A stretch of 64,000 nucleotides of DNA. Source: Pseudomonas sp. ACM7 (GTDB taxonomy: Bacteria; Pseudomonadota; Gammaproteobacteria; Pseudomonadales; Pseudomonadaceae). The translations under genes and the position numbers were made by a program. The first letter of the stretch is position 1. Each line of letters begins with the position of its first letter. This document shows, piece after piece, positions 8,037 to 16,362 of this stretch. The notes under the pieces are model-generated. The model was not told where the DNA came from. It was given only the letters and a program-made list of their open reading frames with translations, and searched no databases. The stretch lies in the NCBI RefSeq assembly GCF_004136015.1, contig NZ_CP024866.1, positions 4,522,175-4,586,174 of the forward strand, read 5' to 3'.

Positions 8037-10286
8037 ATGAGCTTCGGCGCCGATGAAGAGATCCTTCAGGATTTCCTGGTTGAGGCCGGCGAGATTCTAG
8101 AGCAACTGTCCGAACAGCTGGTCGAGCTTGAAAGCCGACCTGATGATGCGGACTTGCTCAATGCAATTTTTCGCGGTTTTCACACTGTAAAAGGAGGCGC
8201 CGGCTTCCTCCAGCTCAACGAGCTGGTGGAGTGCTGTCACATCGCCGAGAACGTGTTCGACATCCTGCGCAAGGGTGAACGTCGCGTCGACTCGGAACTG
8301 ATGGACGTGGTTCTCGAAGCGCTGGATGCGGTGAACGGCATGTTTACCGAAGTCCGCGAGCGCAGCCCGATCACGGCTGCCACGCCTGAATTGCTGGCAG
8401 CGCTGGCGCGTCTGGCCGAGCCGCAAACCGCCGATGAAACGGCTCCGGTCGCCGAAGTGGTGGAAGAACCTGCCGCCGAAAGCGAATCGGGTGACATCAC
8501 CGATAACGAATTCGAACAACTGCTGGACTCGCTGAACGCCGTCAAGGCTCAGGCAGAAGCCCCGGCAGCTGTGCCAGCGCCGAGCAGCAACGCGGCAGCC
8601 AGCGACGAAATAACCGATGCCGAGTTCGAGTCGTTGCTCGATCAACTGCACGGTAAAGGCCAGTTCGCCGTCGATGCGGTAGCCCCTGCGCCAGCCGCAC
8701 CGGCTGCCCCGAAAGCGGCAGGCGACAGCTCCGATATCACCGACGACGAGTTCGAAGCACTGCTCGATCAGTTGCACGGCAAGGGCAACTTTGCCGTTGA
8801 TGCGCTGGAATCGGCCATTGCTGCGGTCCCGGCCCCGGCTGCGCCAACCGCTAAAGCGGCTGGCGGCGATCTGATCTCCGATCACGAGTTCGAATCACTG
8901 CTCGACGAATTGCACGGCAAAGGCAAGTTCACTGAAGTCGGTACCGCGTCGGGCGCCAGCGCTTCGGTTGTGGCGCCAATTGCCAAGGCTGTTGCACCGA
9001 AACCCGTTGCCAAAGCGCCCGAGCCTAAAGCCGAAGCGCCGAAGCCTGCCGCTGCTGCTGCCCCGGCTCCGGCCCGTGCCCCGGCCGCGCCGCCACCGGA
9101 AAAACCGGCCAGCGAAGCCGAGACTACCGTGCGGGTCGATACCGCGCGTCTCGACGAAATCATGAACATGGTCGGCGAGTTGGTACTGGTGCGTAACCGC
9201 TTGGTCCGTCTGGGCCTCAACAGCGGCGACGAAGCCATGTCCAAGGCCGTGTCGAACCTCGACGTGGTCACGGCCGACCTGCAAACCGCGGTCATGAAGA
9301 CCCGGATGCAACCGATCAAGAAGGTCTTCGGGCGTTTCCCGCGCCTGGTTCGCGACCTGGCTCGCCAGCTCAAGAAAGAGATCAACCTGGAATTGGTCGG
9401 CGAAGAAACCGACCTCGACAAGAACCTCGTCGAGGCCCTGGCCGACCCGCTGGTCCACTTGGTTCGCAACTCGGTCGACCACGGTATTGAAGAGCCGGCC
9501 GAGCGTGAAGCGATGGGCAAGCCTCGCAGCGGCAAGGTGATCCTGTCCGCTGAACAGGAAGGCGACCACATCCTGCTGTCGATCTCCGATGACGGCAAGG
9601 GCATGGACGCCGATGTTCTGCGCGGCATTGCCGTGAAGAAAGGCTTGATGGACAAGGATGCAGCGGATCGCCTCAGCGAATCCGATTGCTTCAACCTGAT
9701 CTTCGCGCCGGGTTTCTCGACCAAGACCGAAATTTCCGATGTCTCCGGACGCGGCGTGGGCATGGACGTGGTGAAAACCAAAATCGCCCAGCTCAACGGC
9801 ACCATCAATATCTATTCGACCAAGGGCAAGGGCTCGAAGATCGTCATCAAGGTCCCGTTGACCCTGGCGATCATGCCGACGCTGATGGTCATGCTGGGCA
9901 ACCAGGCGTTTGCGTTCCCGCTGGTGAACGTCAACGAGATCTTCCACCTCGACCTGTCGCGCACCAACGTGGTGGACGGCCAGGAAGTGGTGATCGTGCG
10001 GGACAAGGCGCTGCCATTGTTCTACCTCAAACGCTGGCTGGTCAGCTCCGCCGCTCACGAAGAGCAGCGCGAAGGCCATGTGGTGATCCTTTCGGTGGGC
10101 ACTCAGCGGATCGGCTTCGTCGTCGATCAACTGGTGGGCCAGGAAGAAGTGGTCATCAAGCCATTGGGCAAAATGCTCCAGGGAACCCCGGGCATGTCCG
10201 GCGCCACCATCACCGGTGACGGCCGCATTGCGCTGATTCTCGATGTTCCGAGCATGCTCAAGCGTTACGCCGCACGGCGTATTTGA
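8037..10286 (+). CDS. cheA: Chemotaxis histidine kinase CheA
   Basis: Receives signals from chemoreceptors through CheW and phosphorylates CheY and CheB. The P1 domain holds phosphorylated His49 in [10 protein letters not shown]. After P1 lie four copies of an acidic motif of the form (D/S)xI(T/S)DxEFExLLDxL, three followed by HGKG, spaced about 43 residues apart in an Ala/Pro linker (residues about 150-300). Dimerisation domain, ATPase domain with N box [14 protein letters not shown] and G box GRGVGMDVV, then the CheW-like P5 domain follow. 749 aa. cheB follows after 49 bases. Confidence 0.97.
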   Translation: MSFGADEEILQDFLVEAGEILEQLSEQLVELESRPDDADLLNAIFRGFHTVKGGAGFLQLNELVECCHIAENVFDILRKGERRVDSELMDVVLEALDAVNGMFTEVRERSPITAATPELLAALARLAEPQTADETAPVAEVVEEPAAESESGDITDNEFEQLLDSLNAVKAQAEAPAAVPAPSSNAAASDEITDAEFESLLDQLHGKGQFAVDAVAPAPAAPAAPKAAGDSSDITDDEFEALLDQLHGKGNFAVDALESAIAAVPAPAAPTAKAAGGDLISDHEFESLLDELHGKGKFTEVGTASGASASVVAPIAKAVAPKPVAKAPEPKAEAPKPAAAAAPAPARAPAAPPPEKPASEAETTVRVDTARLDEIMNMVGELVLVRNRLVRLGLNSGDEAMSKAVSNLDVVTADLQTAVMKTRMQPIKKVFGRFPRLVRDLARQLKKEINLELVGEETDLDKNLVEALADPLVHLVRNSVDHGIEEPAEREAMGKPRSGKVILSAEQEGDHILLSISDDGKGMDADVLRGIAVKKGLMDKDAADRLSESDCFNLIFAPGFSTKTEISDVSGRGVGMDVVKTKIAQLNGTINIYSTKGKGSKIVIKVPLTLAIMPTLMVMLGNQAFAFPLVNVNEIFHLDLSRTNVVDGQEVVIVRDKALPLFYLKRWLVSSAAHEEQREGHVVILSVGTQRIGFVVDQLVGQEEVVIKPLGKMLQGTPGMSGATITGDGRIALILDVPSMLKRYAARRI
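8490..8940 (+). repeat. Four in-frame motif repeats in the CheA linker
   Basis: Copies begin near 8490, 8604, 8731 and 8869. The last three have spacings near 130 bases and share LLDQLHGKG or LLDELHGKG; the first is more diverged. They sit where a P2 CheY/CheB docking domain lies in enteric CheA. Confidence 0.75.
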
Positions 10287-10335
10287 TTCTGGTGGGGCGG
10301 GGCGACTGAGCCTCGCTCCGTCTAACGGAGTGTTT

Positions 10336-11466
10336 ATGGCAGTTAAAGTCCTGGTGGTGGACGATTCGGGGTTTTTCCGCCGCCGCGTCTCGGAAATTCT
10401 TTCAGCGGATCCGAATATCCAGGTCGTCGGCACGGCGACCAACGGAAAAGAGGCGATTGATCAGGCGCTGGCCCTCAAGCCAGACGTGATCACCATGGAC
10501 TACGAGATGCCGATGATGGATGGCATCACGGCGGTGCGGCACATCATGCAGCGCTGCCCGACCCCGGTGCTGATGTTCTCCTCGCTGACCCACGAAGGCG
10601 CTCGGGTAACCCTCGACGCGCTGGACGCCGGCGCGGTGGATTTCCTGCCGAAGAATTTCGAAGACATCTCCCGCAACCCGGAGAAGGTCAAGCAACTGCT
10701 GTGCGAGAAGATTCTCAGCATCTCGCGCAGTAACCGTCGCGCCAACACCTACAGCGCTCCGGCACCTGTCGCCGCACCCGCCCCGACGCCTGCACCTTCG
10801 AGCGTCAGCAGCTACGGCAGCAGCGCGCCTGCGCGTCCGGCACCGGCGCCGATTCCGGCGCGTACCCACGCCCCGGCCTCGTCGTCGCCCGCGCCGAAAC
10901 GCAAAGCCTACAAACTGGTCGCCATCGGTACGTCCACTGGCGGCCCGGTTGCCCTGCAGCGGGTTCTGACCCAGTTGCCGGCCAACTTCCCTGCACCCAT
11001 CGTATTGATCCAGCACATGCCGGCCGCCTTCACCAAGGCCTTCGCCGAACGACTGGACAAGCTCTGCCGCATCAGCGTCAAGGAAGCCGAGGATGGCGAC
11101 ATCCTGCGTCCGGGCCTGGCGTTGCTGGCGCCGGGTGGCAAGCAAATGATGATCGACGGCCGTGGCGCGGTGAAGATCCTCCCGGGCGACGAACGTCTGA
11201 ACTACAAGCCGTGCGTGGACATCACCTTCGGTTCCGCAGCCAAGTCTTACGGTGACAAAGTTCTGGCGGTCGTATTGACCGGCATGGGCGCCGATGGTCG
11301 CGAAGGCGCGCGTCTGCTCAAGCAGGGCGGCAGCTCGATCTGGGCTCAGGATGAAGCCAGCTGCGTGATCTACGGCATGCCGATGGCCATTGTCAAAGCC
11401 GAACTCGCCGACGCGGTGTACGGCCTGGACGATATTGGCAAGCATCTGGTCGAGGCTTGTATCTGA
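10336..11466 (+). CDS. cheB: Protein-glutamate methylesterase CheB
   Basis: Demethylates and deamidates chemoreceptors during adaptation. The receiver domain has D9/D10 and phosphoacceptor D55 ([12 protein letters not shown]). A Pro/Ala-rich linker (about residues 135-190) leads to the catalytic domain with the Ser of IGTSTGGP, the His of IQHMPAAFT and the Asp of [12 protein letters not shown] 10336 follows AACGGAG and starts with [12 protein letters not shown]; longer in-frame starts run into the cheA tail and are not needed. 376 aa. Its stop overlaps the motC start (TGATG). Confidence 0.96.
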   Translation: MAVKVLVVDDSGFFRRRVSEILSADPNIQVVGTATNGKEAIDQALALKPDVITMDYEMPMMDGITAVRHIMQRCPTPVLMFSSLTHEGARVTLDALDAGAVDFLPKNFEDISRNPEKVKQLLCEKILSISRSNRRANTYSAPAPVAAPAPTPAPSSVSSYGSSAPARPAPAPIPARTHAPASSSPAPKRKAYKLVAIGTSTGGPVALQRVLTQLPANFPAPIVLIQHMPAAFTKAFAERLDKLCRISVKEAEDGDILRPGLALLAPGGKQMMIDGRGAVKILPGDERLNYKPCVDITFGSAAKSYGDKVLAVVLTGMGADGREGARLLKQGGSSIWAQDEASCVIYGMPMAIVKAELADAVYGLDDIGKHLVEACI

Positions 11467-12206
11467 TGGATGTTTTAAGCCTCATCGGGATCATCATGGC
11501 GTTTGTCGCCATCATTGGCGGCAACTACCTTGAAGGCGGCCACCTCGGCGCTCTGGCCAACGGCCCGGCGGCGTTGATCGTACTCGGTGGGACCATCGGT
11601 GCGGCGCTGTTGCAGGCGCCGATGAGCGCCTTCAAGCGCGCCATGCAGATTCTGGCCTGGATCCTGTTTCCGCCACGCATCGACCTCGCCGGTGGCGTCG
11701 ATCGTGTTGTCAGCTGGAGCCTGACCGCACGCAAGGAAGGCTTGCTCGGTCTGGAAGGGGTGGCCGACGCCGAACCTGACAACTACTCGCGCAAAGGCCT
11801 GCAACTGCTGGTGGACGGCGCCGAACCGGAAGCGATTCGCAGCATTCTGGAAGTGGATTTCTACACTCAGGAAAGCCGCGACATCGAAGCCGCCAAAGTC
11901 TTCGAAAGCATGGGCGGCTACGCGCCGACCATCGGCATCATCGGTGCGGTGATGGGCCTGATCCACGTGATGGGCAACCTGGCCGATCCATCGCAACTGG
12001 GTAGCGGCATTGCCGTGGCCTTCGTCGCGACCATCTACGGCGTGGCCAGTGCCAACCTGGTGCTGCTGCCGATTGCCGCCAAACTCAAGTCCGTCGCTTT
12101 GCGGCAGTCGCGTTATCGCGAAATGTTGTTGGAAGGCATTCTGTCGATCGCCGAAGGTGAAAACCCTCGCTCTATTGAGTTGAAGCTTCAGGGCTTCATG
12201 GATTGA
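11466..12206 (+). CDS. motC: Flagellar stator protein MotC (MotA family)
   Basis: Proton-channel stator subunit; Pseudomonas uses MotAB and MotCD, the latter important for swarming. 246 aa with four membrane segments: two at the N-terminus (LIGIIMAFVAIIGG; AALIVLGGTIGAALL) and two after the cytoplasmic loop (YAPTIGIIGAVMGLIHVMG; IAVAFVATIYGVASANLVLLPI). The cytoplasmic loop carries the residues that contact FliG. ATG 11466 overlaps the cheB stop, which supports it. Pairs with motD 15 bases downstream. Confidence 0.95.
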   Translation: MDVLSLIGIIMAFVAIIGGNYLEGGHLGALANGPAALIVLGGTIGAALLQAPMSAFKRAMQILAWILFPPRIDLAGGVDRVVSWSLTARKEGLLGLEGVADAEPDNYSRKGLQLLVDGAEPEAIRSILEVDFYTQESRDIEAAKVFESMGGYAPTIGIIGAVMGLIHVMGNLADPSQLGSGIAVAFVATIYGVASANLVLLPIAAKLKSVALRQSRYREMLLEGILSIAEGENPRSIELKLQGFMD

Positions 12207-12221
12207 TGGGAGACATGGACC

Positions 12222-13112
12222 ATGGCACGTCGTCGCCAACCTGAAGAACATGTAAACCATGAGCGTTGGCTGGTTTCGTACGCCGACTTCATTACGTTGC
12301 TGTTCGCTTTCTTCGTGGTGATGTACTCGATCTCTTCGATCAACGAAGGCAAGTACAAGGTTATTTCCGAAGCGTTGATCGGGGTCTTTACCGACTCCGA
12401 CCGCGCCCTCAAGCCGATCCCGATCGGCGACGAGCGACCGAAGACCGTGACCCCGGCCAAGCCGCTGGTTAAAGACGCCGAGCAGGTCGATGCCGGTATC
12501 GCGGGTGCCAGCGATCCGCTCAAAAGCATCGCCGACGACATCAGCGCCGCGTTCGGCGACTTGATCAGTTCCAACCAGATGACCATTCGCGGCAACGAAC
12601 TGTGGGTCGAGATCGAACTCAATTCCAGCCTGTTGTTCGGCAGCGGCGACGCCATGCCCAGCGACATCGCGTTCAACATCATCGACAAGGTTGCTGCGAT
12701 TCTGAAGCCGTTCGACAACCCGATTCACGTCGAAGGTTTCACTGACGATCAACCGATCCGCACCGCGCAATACCCGACCAACTGGGAGCTGTCCTCCGCC
12801 CGGTCGGCGAGCATCGTGCGCATGCTGGCGATGCAGGGTGTGAACCCCGGTCGTCTGGCGTCGGTGGGTTACGGCGAGTTCCAGCCAGTGGCCAACAACG
12901 CCACTGCCGAGGGCCGGGCGCGTAACCGTCGCGTGGTGCTGGTGGTGTCACGAAATCTGGATGTACGCCGCAGCCTCACGGGTACCGGAACGGCCAATGC
13001 GAAACCGGATGCCGCGTTGAAGCGTGCTGGCACACAAACTGCACCGACCCCGGTCAAGTCGCCGGGACGAGAGAGTGCCGTCAATTCTCCGTCACCCGCA
13101 TTAATACGTTGA
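12222..13112 (+). CDS. motD: Flagellar stator protein MotD (MotB family)
   Basis: Peptidoglycan-anchored stator subunit. One membrane segment (WLVSYADFITLLFAFFVVMY) carries the proton-binding Asp in SYADF. The OmpA-like peptidoglycan-binding domain spans about residues 125-245 (HVEGFTDDQPIRTAQYPTNW ... LSSARSASIVRML ... RARNRRVVLVV). The last 50 residues are a Pro/Ala-rich tail. 296 aa. Operon partner of motC. Confidence 0.95.
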   Translation: MARRRQPEEHVNHERWLVSYADFITLLFAFFVVMYSISSINEGKYKVISEALIGVFTDSDRALKPIPIGDERPKTVTPAKPLVKDAEQVDAGIAGASDPLKSIADDISAAFGDLISSNQMTIRGNELWVEIELNSSLLFGSGDAMPSDIAFNIIDKVAAILKPFDNPIHVEGFTDDQPIRTAQYPTNWELSSARSASIVRMLAMQGVNPGRLASVGYGEFQPVANNATAEGRARNRRVVLVVSRNLDVRRSLTGTGTANAKPDAALKRAGTQTAPTPVKSPGRESAVNSPSPALIR

Positions 13113-13155
13113 GCTTTTCCTCGGTCGACCATTTCGACCGGGAGGAACAATCCGA

Positions 13156-13944
13156 ATGAGAGTCTGGGCAGTCGCCAATCAAAAGGGTGGTGTCGGTAAA
13201 ACCACTTCCTCTATCGCTTTAGCCGGTTTACTGGCCGAGGCGGGCAAGCGCGTGGTTGTGGTCGATCTCGACCCGCACGGCTCCATGACCAGCTACTTCG
13301 GTTACGACCCCGACAGCCTGGAACACAGCAGCTACGACCTGTTCCTGCACAAGGGCAGTGTGCCGCAAGGCTTGCCCGGTCAGTTGCTGTTGCCCACCAG
13401 CCACGAGAGTATTTCCCTGCTGCCATCAAGCACCGCACTCGCGACCCTCGAGCGCCAGTCGCCGGGGCAGAGTGGTTTGGGCCTGGTGATTGCCAAGAGC
13501 CTGGCGCAACTTTGGCAGGATTTCGATTACGCCGTGATCGACAGTCCGCCGTTGCTCGGCGTGCTGATGGTCAATGCCTTGGCGGCGAGCCAGCAATTGG
13601 TGATTCCGGTGCAGACCGAACACCTGGCGGTCAAAGGCCTGGAACGCATGGTCAACACCCTGGCGATGATCAACCGTTCGCGTAAACAGGCGCTGCCTTT
13701 CTGTATCGTGCCGACTTTGTTCGACCGCCGCACGCAGGCGTCCCTCGGAACGCTGCGGGTGTTGCGCGACAAATACCCGGAAGAAATCTGGCAGGGCTAC
13801 ATCCCGGTCGATACCCGCTTGCGTGACGCCAGCCGTGCCGGCGTGACGCCTTCGCAGTTCGACGGCAAGAGCCGTGGTGTTCTCGCGTACCGCGCACTGC
13901 TCAAGCATCTGCTGGCCGCACAACTTGTTCCGCAGGTGGCGTGA
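13156..13944 (+). CDS. ParA-family ATPase of the chemotaxis cluster (ParC-type array positioning)
   Basis: ParA-like ATPase with Walker A NQKGGVGKTTSS starting near residue 8, VVVDLDPHG, and the switch VIDSPPLLGVLMVNAL. In Vibrio the homologous ParC of the che operon, with ParP, localises chemoreceptor arrays at the cell pole; the position between motD and a CheW-like gene here matches that arrangement. 262 aa. It should not be confused with topoisomerase IV ParC. Separated from its presumed partner by an 89-bp REP doublet. Confidence 0.85.
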   Translation: MRVWAVANQKGGVGKTTSSIALAGLLAEAGKRVVVVDLDPHGSMTSYFGYDPDSLEHSSYDLFLHKGSVPQGLPGQLLLPTSHESISLLPSSTALATLERQSPGQSGLGLVIAKSLAQLWQDFDYAVIDSPPLLGVLMVNALAASQQLVIPVQTEHLAVKGLERMVNTLAMINRSRKQALPFCIVPTLFDRRTQASLGTLRVLRDKYPEEIWQGYIPVDTRLRDASRAGVTPSQFDGKSRGVLAYRALLKHLLAAQLVPQVA

Positions 13945-13960
13945 GATGAACCCAATTCCT

Positions 13961-14049
13961 GTAGGAGCTGCCGCAGGCTGCGATCTTTTGATCTTGCTTT
14001 GTGACGTCCTTGAAATCGCCAAAAGATCGCAGCCTGCGGCAGCTCCTAC
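13961..14049. repeat. REP doublet, GTAG type, inside the che operon
   Basis: 30-bp perfect inverted arms beginning GTAGGAGCTGCCGCAGGC, heads outward, 29-base centre. It fills nearly all of the gap between the ParA-like and CheW-like genes. Confidence 0.9.
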
Positions 14050-14061
14050 GGTGGTGCGCGC

Positions 14062-14949
14062 ATGAACCGGCCGGTGAAGGTTACCTCGCGTCCGCAACTG
14101 GCGCTGCAGTCTTATCTGGACAGCTTGCTGATGGAGGCGACCGAAGAGTTGCCGTTGGAAGTCGAAGCGCTGGTTGAAGTCGTCGAGGTTGTTGAAGCGC
14201 TCGAGGTTGAAGCCGCGCTGGACGAGTTCCAGGCTGCTGTGCTCGAAGAGCAGGCCCGTGATGCGCAGAAACCTGCCGTCGCTGCCGCGCCAGTAGTAGC
14301 GGCAGTCGTTGAGAAAGCACCGGTAGCCGTGATCGAAGCACCAGCGCCGGTTCTCGCACCGATCTCGACCATCGCACCGTTGCTGCAAGCCTTGGTGCCG
14401 CCGGTGGTCGAAGTCCACCTGCCACCGAGCAACACGCCACCACCAGTGGAAACCGATGGTCGCCCGTCCTGGGCCGCCGAGCCATTCGAATGCCTGTTGT
14501 TCGATGTCGCCGGGCTGACCCTGGCGGTGCCGCTGGTATGTCTGGGCTCGATATATTCCCTGGCCGGTCACGAGCTGACACCGCTGTTCGGTCAGCCGGA
14601 GTGGTTCCTCGGGATCCTGCCGAGCCAGGCCGGCAACCTGAAGGTATTGGACACCGCGCGTTGGGTCATGCCGGACCGCTACCGCGACGATTTCCGCCAG
14701 GGCCTGCAATACGTTATTTCGGTTCAGGGCTACGAGTGGGGGCTGGCGGTGCATCAGGTCAGCCGCTCGTTGCGCCTGGACCCGAACGAAATCAAATGGA
14801 GAAGTCATCGAGGTCAGCGGCCATGGCTCGCCGGCACGGTAATTGAGCACATGTGTGCATTGCTGGACGTTTCCGCCCTGGCCGAGTTGATCGCCAGCGG
14901 TGGGGCAAAGCACATGAGCGGCAGCAAGCCGCTACACAAACCGACATAG
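14062..14949 (+). CDS. CheW-domain protein, ParP-like array-positioning partner
   Basis: 295 aa. The N-terminal 130 residues are a Glu/Val/Ala/Pro-rich, probably disordered region. A CheW-like domain follows (FECLLFDVAGLTLAVPLVCL ... LEWGLAV-type core). In Vibrio, ParP has this architecture, binds CheA and ParC, and keeps CheA in polar arrays. Role here is inferred from domain, order and neighbour. It starts 13 bases after the REP doublet. Confidence 0.8.
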   Translation: MNRPVKVTSRPQLALQSYLDSLLMEATEELPLEVEALVEVVEVVEALEVEAALDEFQAAVLEEQARDAQKPAVAAAPVVAAVVEKAPVAVIEAPAPVLAPISTIAPLLQALVPPVVEVHLPPSNTPPPVETDGRPSWAAEPFECLLFDVAGLTLAVPLVCLGSIYSLAGHELTPLFGQPEWFLGILPSQAGNLKVLDTARWVMPDRYRDDFRQGLQYVISVQGYEWGLAVHQVSRSLRLDPNEIKWRSHRGQRPWLAGTVIEHMCALLDVSALAELIASGGAKHMSGSKPLHKPT

Positions 14950-15037
14950 CTGCCGACATAACAAGTATGCGACGGCATTGTTGAATGCCGCCAACAGAAC
15001 ACACACCGCCAGAAGCGGTTTTTCGAGGGGTCAGGGT

Positions 15038-15523
15038 ATGAGTAGTCAAGCGACGAATGCAAAAGGTTCTGAAGATCCGATCCTGCAATGGGTGACCTTC
15101 AAACTGGACAACGAAACCTACGGCATCAACGTGATGCGCGTTCAGGAAGTCCTGCGTTACACCGAAATCGCCCCGGTCCCGGGTGCCCCGAGCTACGTGC
15201 TGGGCATCATCAACCTGCGCGGTAATGTGGTCACCGTGATTGACACCCGTCAGCGCTTCGGCCTGATGAATGCCGAGATCAGTGACAACACCCGTATCGT
15301 CATCATCGAAGCCGACAAGCAAGTCGTCGGGATCATGGTCGACAGCGTGGCCGAAGTGGTTTACCTGCGTCAGTCGGAAATCGAAACCGCGCCGAACGTC
15401 GGTAACGAAGAATCCGCCAAGTTCATTCAAGGCGTGTGCAACAAGAACAACGAACTGCTGATCCTGGTCGAGCTGGACAAGATGATGAGCGAAGAAGAAT
15501 GGTCGGACCTGGAGAACATCTGA
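15038..15523 (+). CDS. cheW: Chemotaxis coupling protein CheW
   Basis: Couples methyl-accepting receptors to CheA. CheW fold: WVTFKLDNETYGINVMRVQEVL, the receptor/kinase interface NLRGNVVTVIDTRQRFGL, and VDSVAEVVYL. 161 aa. ATG 15038 chosen because MSSQATNAKGSEDP matches the usual N-terminus and GGGGTCAGGG lies upstream; longer in-frame starts add unrelated residues. Followed with zero gap by the DUF2802 gene. Confidence 0.96.
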   Translation: MSSQATNAKGSEDPILQWVTFKLDNETYGINVMRVQEVLRYTEIAPVPGAPSYVLGIINLRGNVVTVIDTRQRFGLMNAEISDNTRIVIIEADKQVVGIMVDSVAEVVYLRQSEIETAPNVGNEESAKFIQGVCNKNNELLILVELDKMMSEEEWSDLENI

Positions 15524-15916
15524 TTGATTCTTGAGGTAGCGGTCATTGTCCTGTTCCTCTTCTGGGCAGGCACGCTGGCGATGTTTCTGGCGTACATACG
15601 AGGCCAACGACTGATCGCCGCGCAACAGGCCCAGGGCGATGCGCTGCGCGATCAGCGCATCAAGGACCTGGGCAAGCGAGTTGACGACTACCAGAGCGGC
15701 AACGTGCGCATGGGTGAAGACCTGCACGAACTGCGCGCGGTGGTGGGCCCGTTAACGGACAAACTGGCTCAGCTGGAACAGCGCGATCCGTCGAGCCTGT
15801 CGTTTGCCCAGGCGGCAAAACTGGTCGGTATGGGCGCGAGCGTCGATGAACTGACTCAATCCTGCGGCTTGACCCAGGCTGAGGCGGAGTTGATGAGTAA
15901 GTTGCACAAGAACTGA
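15524..15916 (+). CDS. DUF2802 membrane-anchored protein
   Basis: 130 aa. One N-terminal membrane segment (VAVIVLFLFWAGTLAMFLAY), then a coiled-coil-like helix and a C-terminal region (SFAQAAKLVGMGASVDELTQ) typical of the DUF2802 family, which is regularly found after cheW in pseudomonads. TTG start directly abuts the cheW stop. Function is not known to me; the C-terminal region could be helix-turn-helix-like. Confidence 0.85.
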   Translation: MILEVAVIVLFLFWAGTLAMFLAYIRGQRLIAAQQAQGDALRDQRIKDLGKRVDDYQSGNVRMGEDLHELRAVVGPLTDKLAQLEQRDPSSLSFAQAAKLVGMGASVDELTQSCGLTQAEAELMSKLHKN

Positions 15917-15920
15917 CAGA

Positions 15921-16018
15921 TCAAAAGATCGCAGCCTCGTTTCACTCGACAGCTCCTACATTGGGATGGCTTACCCCGTGTAGGAGCTGTCGAGTGAAAC
16001 GAGGCTGCGATCTTTTTG
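15921..16018. repeat. REP doublet, GTAG type, heads inward
   Basis: Arms of about 38 bases with inner ends CTCCTACA / TGTAGGAG. The internal stem differs from the other copies (GTCGAGTGAAACGAGG). Lies between two convergent genes, where it can serve as a two-way barrier. Confidence 0.9.
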
Positions 16019-16032
16019 CATTCAACACAGAA

Positions 16033-16362
16033 TCAATAGTCATCCCCGCGCTCGGTAATGTCCTTCTCGATCATCGCCGCATCCGGATCTTGCCCCTTGG
16101 GGAACTTACCCTTCAAATTCCACGCAAACGCAATAATCTCGGCAATCGTGCGATACAACTCCTGCGGAATACTCTCCCCCAATTCCATCCGCGCCAGCAG
16201 TTTCACCAGCTCGGCGTTTTCGTAGATGGGCACTTCATAATCGCGGGCAATCTTCAGAATGGCTTCGGCCAGTGCTTCGTCACCTTTGGCCGTGAGGGTA
16301 GGGGCGTGGGTGCCGTCGTACTTGAGCGCGATGGCCTGGCGCGGGGTGTTGGGGTTTTTCAT
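16033..16362 (-). CDS. FlhB C-terminal-domain-like protein (EscU/YscU family switch domain)
   Basis: 109 aa. It corresponds only to the cytoplasmic C-terminal half of FlhB (QAIALKYDG ... VPIYENAELVKLL ... IPQELYRTIAEIIAFAWNLKG) and has no membrane part. The NPTH autocleavage site of FlhB is not present; the protein begins at about the equivalent point, as if it were already the cleaved fragment. Start ATG overlaps the stop of the upstream FliK-like gene (ATGA). Bacillus has a similar pair, YlqG/YlqH. The role in export switching is inferred. Confidence 0.85.
   Translation of the reverse strand: MKNPNTPRQAIALKYDGTHAPTLTAKGDEALAEAILKIARDYEVPIYENAELVKLLARMELGESIPQELYRTIAEIIAFAWNLKGKFPKGQDPDAAMIEKDITERGDDY

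Noticed and set aside
8895..10442. A 515-codon open frame antisense to cheA/cheB
   Set aside because: Antisense shadow of the high-GC cheA gene.
13426..14913. A 495-codon open frame antisense to the ParA-like and CheW-like genes
   Set aside because: Crosses a REP doublet and is antisense to two genes with recognisable domains.
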